Shown here one piece after another: positions 36,201 through 48,200 of a stretch of 64,000 nucleotides of DNA. Position 1 is the stretch's first letter. Each line of letters starts with the position of its first letter. Made by a program: the position numbers and the translations under genes. Under the pieces are notes generated by a model. That model ran no database searches. It was not told where the DNA came from and was given only the letters and a program-made list of their open reading frames with translations. The stretch comes from Ectobius pallidus (taxonomy: Eukaryota; Arthropoda; Insecta; Blattodea; Ectobiidae). Where the stretch lies: assembly GCA_964059195.1 (NCBI GenBank), contig CAXKWD010000006.1, positions 9,602,530 to 9,666,529 of the forward strand. The letters are read 5' to 3'.

Positions 36201-39200
36201 AATTTAGTGTCTATTTTAAAGACGCGGTAACTCAAATACACTTTACCGGATTTTTATGAAATTTGGTATACACATTTATAATGTCCATGGGAAGACGTCT
36301 ATTGATACTGGATAAAATCGGTTGACCTGTTTCGGAGTTATGCTCAATTTAGATAATATTTTATGGTAATATACGTATTCGAAAGAATTTATTTTAAAAA
36401 ATGAAAATCAGTTATCTTGACAACATAACCTTTTGTTTTACTGTGATTTCTAAGGCTTTGGCAATTAAAATACAGTTAGCTATGACAACACTATTGCTTT
36501 AAATGCGCTTATCCCATAACTGACCCAGGTGGCTGAGATGGTAACGTCTTGGCGTCACATTCTGGAGTTCCATGGCTCAAATCCCGAAACCGGCCAATTT
36601 GACTTTTTTTATATTCTGCATATCATAACTGCAATCATAACTGATTAAACAAAACATACTGGCACTTTGTTATATCAGTTTACCTGATTTTATTATTATT
36701 ATTATTATTATAAGAGGGATAATCAATATAGGCCTAAATATGGTCAAACGTTGTTCGATTTGGACGAAACTCACTATACAGGGGTTTTCTGGGCCAAGTA
36801 CCTCGAATCTGAGGTAGCTTTTACCACGCGACGCCTAAATGGGGTCAAACGTTGTTCGATTTGGACGAAACTCACTATACAGGGGTTTTCTGGGCCAAGC
36901 ACCTCGAATCTGAGGTCGCTTTTACCAGGCGACGCTATCTAATCATGGTATGTAGACCAAGTGATTTAGGTGTTAATAAATATAATGATTTAACTATTAT
37001 GCTCTTAATTTTTAATTTATGAAATAATTATTGCGGGCGATCGCTTGATTTTGTAGGTCCATGCTAGACGATTCATTTGTTTAGAATATCAAGTCCCACA
37101 GACGTATGAAATTTTCAACCTACACGGAAGAGGGATATTCAATATAGGCCTAAATATGGTCAAACATTGTTCGACTTGGATGAAACTCACTATGCAGGGG
37201 TTTTCTGGGCCAGGGAACTCGAATCTGAGGTCGCTTTTACCAGGCGACGCTATCTAATCGTGGTATGTAGTCCACGTGATTTTGGTGTTAATAAATATAA
37301 TGATTTAACTATTATGCTCTTAATTTTTAATTTTTGAAATAATTATCGCGTGCGAAGCCGCGGGCACACGCTAGTTAATAAATAATAGATGATATTCAAA
37401 AAGAAAACGCCTCTGAAGAGGGCAGCCAGCATTACAAAATGAGAGTAATTTTGTATACTCGTTATTATTTTCTTGTTAACTGTCTATGACTTTCTTAAAT
37501 ACTAATTTTGTACAGATGTCTTGATCTTTTCAAAATAACTATCACATTTTTCAACAATGGAGCATGCCATAAAAAATAATTTTAAAAGTAGATGCAATAC
37601 TATTGAGAACACTGATATACCAAATACTCACTTAATACAAAATGGATGCCGGAAATATTGAGGAAGCTGTCGACTGCTTTTTGTTTAGACGGAAATTCCC
37701 GAACTAAAGCCGATATTGACCGACTAGTCAACTGACTTGATATGTTGTCCATTTTCTCCGGAAAACAAATTAGCATCTGGAAATGTTATGTGCAACACGC
37801 TGGGTTTGCATGTCAAGGCAACTGGAACGCAAAATTGCAATATACATGTCAATATCAACTTGTTAATATTGACTTGTTGGTGTTAAATGTTAAGCAGTGG
37901 AGACCCAGCTTAAGGTAGTCTTTTATGGAGTGTACCAGCTGTCTTAATTTAGACTGTTAGTATACAGGCAACATAGAATGGTAGGAAGTTTCATAAAGTA
38001 GAAAAGGAAAGTACTTACCAATTGGATTGTATTTATCTATGAGAGAGTTGACAGCACAACTAGGTCCAAAGTATTTTATTGCAGACTTCACATGATTATT
38101 GCAGTCAATAACATCCATACCACCATGCTGCATAAGCTGAAATAACATCAGATTAAATGAAATGCACATCCTACAGCTCTTTATTCGTGAAAAATATGTT
38201 TTTGATGGAGACATGATTTTTGGTTGAATAAAAGCATGGAATATCAGCATAAACACAACAATGTTTTCATGTTTGTGAGTCAACATATCTGCAGCCAAAC
38301 TGCTATCTTCTTCGGGCTGGGAAGTGAATATCGCCATCAGACAATGCCCAGGCTCATATACCTAAGTGGAGACACTAGCTCCAGCGGTGTAATTGGTCGG
38401 CTGGAAGCAGGTGGTGGGAGTTTCGTTCTCTTGGTCAGTTTCGTTGTGGTGTGTGTTCCAGATTTTTGGCAGTTCAGGGTCTTTGTTCCTGTTCATGTCC
38501 TGGGATTACATCACTATTTCAATTGCCTCCTTTGCCCTTTTTGCCCACAACTCTTGTCAGAAGGAGAGTATTGTCAAATTCAACGGTATGTCCTACAAGT
38601 GCTGACTTATTTATGACATTCAATTTGTAGTGGTGTACATACTCTCGCAAGCATTTTGTCACTGTGCAGAAATTATGAATCATGACTAGGGGGTGGATTT
38701 CTATGACATGTCATATTTTTCCCCTTTGCATTATTTCAGGTTTTCGACTAATTTAAATCCGATTCCAAGCATCCTGGTGTAAATGGAACGGCTTTTATTG
38801 TGTATATAACTGCATATTTAGGAAATTTTCAACTATTGTAGCACACATGTGGCTGACAGCAAAGTGCATAACTTCAAAAGCAATTTTTGCACCAAAATGA
38901 ACTTAAAAAGATGCTCTATAATTTAAAAATCATTTTAAGAAACCAGTTCTTGAAAGTACGAGGTGCATCCATAAAGTAAGTATCCAGAAGTTACCAGAAA
39001 CAAAACACAATTACAATGAAATACTTATTGCAACAAATACAGCCAGTGTTCGGCTATTTTTCAACATATTCACCACTGGAATTGAAACATTTGTCTTACC
39101 ATGGCACCAACTTTTGAATACCTGTGTCTTAGAAGTGTGCCACCTGGGATTTGAATCACTGTGTGACAACCATCTTCGCATCTCTGTCATTCTCAGTCAT

Positions 39201-42200
39201 TCTTTGTCATTACGTGAGGTGAAGGAAAAGATGTAAATCACTGGGAACAAGAACAAGGTCCGGGCTTAAGGGTGAATGTTTAAACACTTACCAGCTGAAC
39301 TTCTGCAGGAGACTTGCTTGGAGGTGTTTAAACTTCCACCCTACAGCCCGGACTTCGCTCCCAGTGATTTTCATCTTTTCCTACACCTAAAGAAATGACA
39401 GGGAATGACAGAGAGGCGGAGATGTTCGTCACACAGTGGTTCAAATCCCTGGCGACAGACTTCTACGACACAGGTGTTCTAAAGTTGGTTCCACAGTATG
39501 ACAAATGTTTCAGTTCCAATGGCGATATATTGAAAAATTGCTGAACACTTGCTGTATCAGTTGGAATACGTCCATGAAATTGTGTTTTGCTTCTGTAAAC
39601 AGCCCCAGGGAAACTTACTTTATGGATGCGCCTTGTAGTAAGAACTGTACTTATCCCCTTAAAGTACTGGATAACATGCATTATGAATACAGTGGTACCT
39701 CGAGATACGAGTGCCCTAACATACGAGTTATTTGAGATACGAGCTGTTGAGCGAGCGAAGTTTTGTTTTGAAATACGAGCGACATTTGAGATACGAGGAA
39801 CGGCCAGCTGCGACGCTGCACACGGCCCACCAGTTTACTGCGCCTGCGCCTCGTGCGTCTTGCGCATTATCCCACGTATTCCCCCAGTGTGCTTGTTTAC
39901 CTCGCTGTCGAAGCATCTTTGCTAAGTTTTACTAGGGCTTTGCACTTTTTGTGCATTTACATACTTTATCACTAAAGCACGGATTTTCATGCACTATCAA
40001 ACTTAAAAACATGCATGCATTCATGCACTATCGTATCTCCAAATATGCACAATGAAGGGCGAAACATGCACTATTAAAAATCCGCACTGTACTGCAATAT
40101 ATTTCAATTTCTCTTAAAACAATATACGAGTTTTTCCAAATTCTCCTCACTTAAACTCGTGCGTTTATCAGTTTAGGACATTCTTGAACGCAGAAAAGGA
40201 TCTTTCAACTTCACAATAAGTAACAGGTGCATACTTAAGGGAAGAAATTTGACTGAGGGTGATATCGAATTCCAAGTCTTTTACATTTTTTCCACATAAT
40301 ACATCTTTCACTGTTTTCAGAAGTTTAAGATCAGGATTTGAACTAAGTACCTTCTTAAGTTTTTTCCCTACTGTCACACCCATTTCTCCACAACACGATT
40401 CTAAAGATAATTATTCAACGTCTTCAACAATGGCTAGTGACTGACAAATTCAAGCAGAGAACATTCTGTTATAGCAGTTTTCTTTCAATTGAAGGTGGTG
40501 GGGGTAAGCGAGTCGGCATTTTCTTTTGTAGCCTAGTGTATTATATTACTGTTTATTTAGAGTAAACAGTAGTTTGCACTCTCAAAGTCATGCAGGTGGC
40601 AGACTCTGTTGACAAGTCAATCAAATAACAATGGTAATACAATACAACATTTTTTACGTTTCTTTGAAAAGCGGAGATTTTAGGGAGGCACATTCATAAT
40701 ATGCACAGTTATGCATGGTAACTTGATATTATGCACTAAAACCAGATAACGAGGTTTTATATGCATTAAAAACGTCTGAATATGCTATATTAAACCAAAA
40801 AAATCCAAAACATGCATTATGCATGAATTTTGCCATAAAAAGGCCGAAATATGCAAACATGCACGGAAAAAGTATGGTTATTTGGAATCCATAAGTCATG
40901 TAATGAGTAACTACAAAGTTTGAGAAGTGTAACCGAAGTATATAAAAACATGCATTTGCATGGAAATCCGGGCTCTAGTTATCACATTTCTTTTTATAAC
41001 CATGGGTCTGAAGAAAGTGTAAAAAATATGTATGTACACTTTATAAAACCAGTTTTTTTCTTTACATTCTCTTTTATTATGTTTTTAAACAATATTTGTC
41101 ATTTATAAATACATTTTTCTTATTAAAAAAAAAAGGTAACAAAAACAATTGGGGGTAGCCTTTTTGGGGCTGGAACGGATTAATGGCATTTCAATTAATT
41201 TCAATGGGGAAAATTGCTTTGAGATACGAGCAAGGTTACGGAACGAATTAAACTCGTATCTTGAGGTATCACTGTATAGTATTTAAGTTGTATCTCCTTA
41301 CAGTATAAACAGGAATGACCCATCCAGCAAGCGTGCCCACTCCTGCAAAGCAGGCCTTCTTCCTGCGGAGGTCGTGTAAGGTACTAACATCAGGCAAAGT
41401 GCCTTTCTTCACCACAGCAACTGCATAGTAGAAAGTCTGGTCTCCTGAAAAAAATTATAAGCATTAACTAAAAGTTAATATGTACCGTATATCTCACTCA
41501 CGAAAACTAAAGTTACGGCCTTCAATGGAAAATTTCCAGTAAGAAGCAAAATCTGTATTCAAAACTCAATATTAGAACAAGTCAATTCATTTAATTATTC
41601 AGGGTATCATTTAACCTATAATGAAGACTGTGATATATCTTTTAAAATTCAAAATTTATTAAAGCTTTAAGAATTATCAACCAAGTTTTCAAACCATCCA
41701 AGGCACAGAGACGCACAAAAACAAAAGTATGTACAATTCTCGCTAGACCCACTCTCTGTTATGGCAGTGAAGCACGGACCGTTTGAACTCAGAATGAACG
41801 TCGTATCACAGCTGCTGAGATGAAATTTTTATGTAGAACGGCTGGTTATAGTCTTCTATACCACCAAAGAAATGAAACAATAGCTAAAGAACTCAAAATT
41901 ACACCTATTTCTCAATACCTGAGTGAATACAGGCGTAACTGGCTACACCATAATCACTGCATGAACCGTTCCAGAATACCCAAACAAAAACTTCAATACA
42001 TTCCATGTGGGAAACGATCTGTGGGCAGACCATTCCGGCGATGGAAGGAGACCGTAACAGGCCATTAGGCCTAATGATGATGATGATGATGAAAATTATT
42101 CATATTGCTATATTTGTCATTTCAATCACATTGAACAGGTTGCTTGAAAATTGTAGAAAATTCGTGACTAAATAAGTACACTCACAACGACCTCCCTCCC

Positions 42201-42217
42201 CCACAAAAAAAAAAAAA

Positions 42218-42267
<50 letters not shown>

Positions 42268-45200
42268 TGCTTAGCGCTGTTGTTACTGAACATGATTTGG
42301 TGACAAAACATTGTTTATTTCACACCAGTCTTATCTTTTGCAAGAAACTATACACATAATGGTTTGTCAATGATTCAAAGATTTCTTAACATATTGGTGA
42401 CATGGAACAGAAATTTTGAATTTCTTTTTTCCATCTGTTTGAGGATTTTTGTACTGCCATTTTTAAAGGGTGGCAGAGAAGACATTTAGAACAAACAAAC
42501 ATTGCTTATCTCTCATATATATACAGTATTATGCTTTAAATTTCTAACTAATGGAAAGATATTTAATCTATCGCTACAAACAATATATTCATAAGTGTGT
42601 TTTTGGATTATAGGACGTGGTAAACATTTGTTAGAATCATAACAATTGCGAATTTGATGGATCTCTAGTTATAGTCTTGTCTTACCTGCATATATTTCCT
42701 GCATTATTGGAATCAAGCTATGATATCGACCAGCAACAAAAACTTCTCCTGCATCCAAACTTGTCATATGCGCTTTCTCTTCATCAAGCTGGGACATACA
42801 GTCTTCCTTGTTAAAACCCTGCAAAACAAATTGTGTTATTATTTACACCTTTATGATTCCTCCCAAATTAGTAAAATTAAAGTACACCATTAGTCCAAAT
42901 TCTTCATCTGATTTCGAAGTATTAACTTATAGCAGGGGTGGCCACAACAAGGTTCGCATGTGGCTCTTGAGCCAATCTCGTGCGACTCTTGAAACCAAGC
43001 TAAGAGTAAATATGATACAGATTTTAAAAAGTATATATATAATTAATATAATTTAATGAAAACATATTATGAGGAAGTGAAAACTTATTTCTAATTTAGC
43101 GCAGAGTGCTACATCCCTGAAGGGACAAGGCCTACCACCTGACCACTGCAACATCTACTATAGGCAGATGGCAGATTGAGAGGCATGTGGTCAGCATGCC
43201 GACACCCACAGTCAATAATGGTGGTTTCCATGACTGGAGCCACCACTTCTCTATCAAGTAGCTCCTCAATTTGAATCACGAGGCTGAGTGCACACCACTC
43301 CAGACCTCCCTACCCCAGAAAAATCTGAGGTGGTACCGAGGATCGAACTTGGGCCGACGGATCTGTAGTCAGCGACACTAACCTCAAGACTACGCCAGCG
43401 GTTCTATAAATCAAAGTCTTCACAATAATATAGAATTTTCATAGGTAATATTGTTATTTTGCGAGACTCAGCACTCTCATCCTTTCCACTACTGGGCACT
43501 GACTTAACCAGCGTCAAAGAGCGATTGTCCCGAGCAGCAGAATTCCAGGGATCGCTCACAATATTTTGGACTGCTCTGCTTGAATGGAAAATGTAAATAT
43601 TGCATATTTGTAATGTTACAGTTTCCAAGACAAATCCTGCTTACCTGTTTACATTCTAGTATCATTGCTGCAGAGCCAAACAGATTTCTGTCCCTCATTA
43701 TAGCCCGAGCAAAACTCTTGCACTTGCTCTGTTCTTCATTGCTGATGGTGCACCAGATAACTGTGTTGCTATCCTCTAATTTCTTCTGCCCTGTAATCAG
43801 AAACAATCTAATGTAACTAGGCTTAGCCCTACAGTAAAAAGTAAGTACACTTTACAAACCAGCAGAAATCTGTTTTTCAATCTAGCTGCATACATACACA
43901 CACACATGCACAATCACATCCTTGATTATCATTTGTTTCGTCACTTTAATCCAAAGACCTAAGTAATGTATACTAAATCTCGTTACTTTGTCCTTTAAGC
44001 TTCATACACGTTAGTTAATTTCCTTGAGGTGGCTGGCCATGTTTCAGATGCTTCCCCCACCATTAAATTAAAAACCTTCTTAAGTCATATCAAGCTTTAA
44101 TAATTAGGCTACCGCTAACATAATATGTAGTCAACATATAGGCTAAGTAAAATACAGTGTGTTTCAAAAATAGTGTTACAAACTTCGAGCATGGGTTCCT
44201 TACACCAAAAAAAGGAAAAAAGTTCATACGAACATAGGTCCCACAATCCTTTGTTTTCTCGTTAGGAACTGTTCAACACATTGGTACACTCATAACATGT
44301 CAACACACAAAACTCATAACAAATGCTCGAAATGTCCTCCTCTTGCTTCTAGACATGCATGGACTGTCGCACCCTTTCAAATACTCCGGGATGGCGTTGA
44401 ATGGTTTTGCAGGCTTCGACATCCTATATATTAACATGTTTGCTGGTATCACTGAATCATAGATATATAAGCTTTCATGAACCACAGATTATAGTCTCTG
44501 TTGGACATTACATGAGAACATTATAGGAGAAAAATTCCTCCGACACTGGGACTCGAACCCAGGACCTTTGGCTATTCGCGCCAATGCTCTACCTACTGAG
44601 CTAAGCCGGAGTTCATGTTCTCATGTAATGTCCAACAGAGACTATAATCTGTGGTTCATGAAAGCTTATATATCTATCTTGAATGTCAACTGTACAATAA
44701 CAGTGGGAGCCCGGTCACAAAAATCACTAATTAGTGTGCCTCACAGTACTGCATATGACATAACTTGTCTGTCTGTGAGGTAGACCATTAGGGCAATTAG
44801 TCATAGGAGAGAGGTTCCATCCGGCGCTGTGAATTGAACTCCGGCTTAGCTCAGTTGGTAGAGCATTGGCGCGAATAGCCAAAGGTCCTGGGTTCGAGTC
44901 CCAGTGTCGGAGGAATTTTTCTCCTATAATGTTCTCATCACTGAATCAGTTTATATCCTGTAATTTTTTATTTCACCCGTAAGAGAACAATTAAGTGAAG
45001 ATTTTGCAACAATGAAACAAATTTTTAAGATGAGTTAAGTGAAGATATTCATCAAATCAGTTTTCAAACTATCCTTGTCACACCCGTCACTGAAGACATA
45101 CAGTACTTTGGATAGAAAGCCGTGTAATTGTATAAAATAGAGATTTGGTAAAAGTTAGGGTATTTCAATACTGAATATATAGGCCTACCTAAAAATAAGT

Positions 45201-48200
45201 ATGAAATACCCATCATACTATTTTGGCTTCATTTTGATGTGATGGGTGTGACATTCATTTATGATGAGTGAGACAATTACAGTATGTTGTGTAATGGGTG
45301 TGACATTTGATATTTAATGTGTGTAATTGTATGTACAGTGTGTCATTGTATGTATATATGTATGGCTGGTATTAATTGCAACACTGCCATCTGGTGGCCA
45401 TAGCTAGAGTTTTATTGATAAACTGTTCCCACTTATGGCCATATGTGAATTAGGTTATAGGTTATATTTATCTACTGTGTGATTTTTAGTAATACTACCA
45501 GTACAAGGGGGTCCAAGGGGACATAGCCTCTCCTTCTCAACTGTCAACCTCGCCAACTGTGTTGTCTAGGTGTTCCATTTCGTCCTGCAGGTGTGCTGGC
45601 CCTGAAATGAACCGTGCGCGGTCAACCAAGGTTGCAGGTAATGGATATAAAGAACAGGAGATCCAACGAGCCATGCGACCATGAAATAATAGTCATCCAC
45701 AGGCTGAGCCTAAAAAATTAGCGGGAATGGCCTACCTCCCTTACGTTAAAGGCGTCACTGACTGCATCGGTACACTGTTAAAAATCCACGATATTGGAAC
45801 CATTTACAAACCTACCAAAAAATTGGAACAGTTTCTCAAATCACCAAAGGGCATTCGGGACCCCCTCACATCCGCAGGAGTCTACAGAATTCCCTGCAGC
45901 TGTGGAAAAGTATACATTGGCACTACAAAACACAAGATTTCAACTCCCATCAAGGAACACAAAAGACATTGCCGACTCTACCAGCCAGAAAAATCAGCCA
46001 TAGCAGAGGGAGGGAAACCACGACATTATGTACAGTGAAACACAGGTCCTTTCTACCAACGTACAGTATTACCCGAGACTAAACAGAGAGGCTAGATTGA
46101 AATCTTCAAACTCCATAACAATTTTAATAGATAGGAGGAATCCCTAAGAATCAGCAAGTTTTGGCACCCAATATTACGGGAAGTAGCAGTACTGCCGCTG
46201 GCAACCACCCCCCACTCCAGAACCAGGGTGCCCAAAAGCATCAGAACACAGTCTGCAGCTCGTGCTCATAAGAAGACATCGCTTCAGTCAACGCTTGAGC
46301 AGCCTCTGAGGATGCCTGCCATAGTAGCGAGCAAAACGTCAGCTCCCAGCAACCTTGGACCACGGCCTAACAGCCCAGAGATGTTTTCACCGTTAGGTTT
46401 CCAACATTGAATATTGTCTGCATGACCCATGACAATAGAACTTTGTCCAGTGCTAGGAAATCATGATTTCACAGCACATTTTTAGGTTAATTTTTTGTCC
46501 GCTTTTTAGTGATTTTACTTACATTTAGGGCTCAGCCATTTCATAAAATATGGGAATTTTTCCCTCAAAGAGAGAAGTTATAAAATTATTGTAAATGGGT
46601 AGTCAAAAATAAGTTTAAAACCTCAAATTCTCTGAATATTAAGGACTTAGGAGTATCTGAAGTGGTTTCATGTGTAAAATCTGTCGATTTACTTATTTAT
46701 TGCGTTGAGTTACTTTTTTTTTGCGTTTTTTAGCATGATTTTAACACTCTTTAATACCAAGCATCTGCCGGCATGGTCTTGTGGTTAGCAGATCCGTCGG
46801 CCCGGGTTCGATTCCCGGCACCTCCTCGGATTTTTCTGAGGTAGGGAGGTCTGGTAGGGGTGCACTCAGCCTCGTGATTCAAATTGAGGAGCTACTTGAT
46901 AGAGAAGTAGCGGCTCCAGTCAAGAAAACCACCATTAACGGCCGTGGGTGTCGGCATGCTGACCACATGCCCCCAATCCTGCCATCTGCCTACGGGAGAT
47001 GACGCAGCGGTCGGGTGGAAGGCCAAGTCCCTCCAGGGATGTAGCGCCACGGAGTTTATTTTATTTTTTTTATTCAAGTAGTCAAGAGTAATCAGCTATG
47101 TCCATTTTCATTTGAGAAAATATACATCTTAAGGTACAATTTGGTAATGTGTAGTTAATTACTATGTAAAATAACAAACAAGGGAATTTTTGTCCCACCC
47201 GTAACGTCCCACCTGTAACAGTGATAGTTATGTTAAATTATTATTGATGAGTTAAATAAATGTTCTGACAGCCTGGAAACAGTTTATAATTTGTATTTAA
47301 TCCCTCATACCTTCATTAATAACAACATTAAGACCCTAACAGTAATAGCAGAACAGAAAATGAGGTTTTGTTTGGTATCATTAAAATCAGTGTCCAAATT
47401 ATGTCCCATCCGTAACAGATTTTGAAAAACAAATTTAAAATATTTAAAATAAATTTTAAATAATGCTTTGCATGTAGTGAGGAGGAGAAGGCATTGTAAG
47501 TTTTACAGAATGTGAAGAACCAATTATTGTTTATTATTTATGATATGTAATAAACAAAAATAATCTTTATAATTTGCTAGAATGTCCCACCCGTATTATG
47601 AAATGACTGGGCTGTGTTCACCAACATGGATAAAATTTCTCGGTATCCTGGATAATAAAAACTACAATTAATTCATTTTCTCAAATAATAAACCTTTTGG
47701 GTTTCACCGTCACATAGTTTGTCACCTTGGTTTTTGTCTCCAACTTGTCTGACCCTTAAATTTTTCATAAAAGAACGAACGTCACCTGGTGGCGGTCGTG
47801 TGAAACAGCGGGGAGAAGACTGTCTATTGGCTACGTCCGGACGTAATTTGCCATAGCAACGGAAAGTTTCCCTTCATGCTGTCTCTAGCTAGTAGTTCTA
47901 CAAATGGTCACTAGATGTCTGTTTGGGGCTTTGGCATATAGCAGATAATTTCATTTTTCTCTTGAATCTTGTGCAGAAATTGCCGTCATAGATGTCCATT
48001 ATGGCATATATTCCTTTTTCCATTAGGGTGCCTTATTCTGTTCTGCTTCATTTTCCTCATCACTGTGATCAACTCTCATGTTTATCAGATGTTCCAATCG
48101 CCTACGCGCCATCTTAATGTCGCAGTTAGCTTGGTTTATCCTGTTTTGCTGGCCGATATTTCACCGGTAAAATATCAGATAATATCGAAAAACCAAGTTA

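Larger units (their letters stand above)
32055..37910. mobile_element. Harbinger-like element, large copy with nested insertions
   Basis: It starts AGCTGGTCCCCACTACTT and ends, inverted, AGCTGGGTCTCCACTGCTT, flanked by TAA (32052-32054, 37911-37913). Segments at 32055-32110, 35047-35155 and 37390-37910 match the short copy at 580-1319. The gaps between them are later insertions or unique interior. Confidence 0.75.
39690..41274. mobile_element. Tigger-like MITE, second copy, split by a hAT
   Basis: Ends CAGTGGTACCTCGAGATACG and CAGTGATACCTCAAGATACG (inverted) with TA on both sides. It matches the copy at 1676-2253 until 'tactttatcac' (39972) and again from 'atttctttttataacc' (40986). Confidence 0.85.

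Noticed and set aside
37957..38337. Single long reading frame around exon 5
   Set aside because: Only 38019-38136 matches transferrin and has splice sites. The rest is open by chance.
38224..38616. 130-codon open frame as a gene
   Set aside because: It overlaps intron sequence and shows no domain, splice or codon pattern. The Phe/Val-rich content looks like chance.
42204..42265. Processed pseudogene tail
   Set aside because: No coding body or target duplication was found beside the poly-A tract.
44840..44912. Functional tRNA gene
   Set aside because: The cloverleaf is good, but position 33 is C, one acceptor pair is mismatched, and all copies are embedded in mobile repeats.
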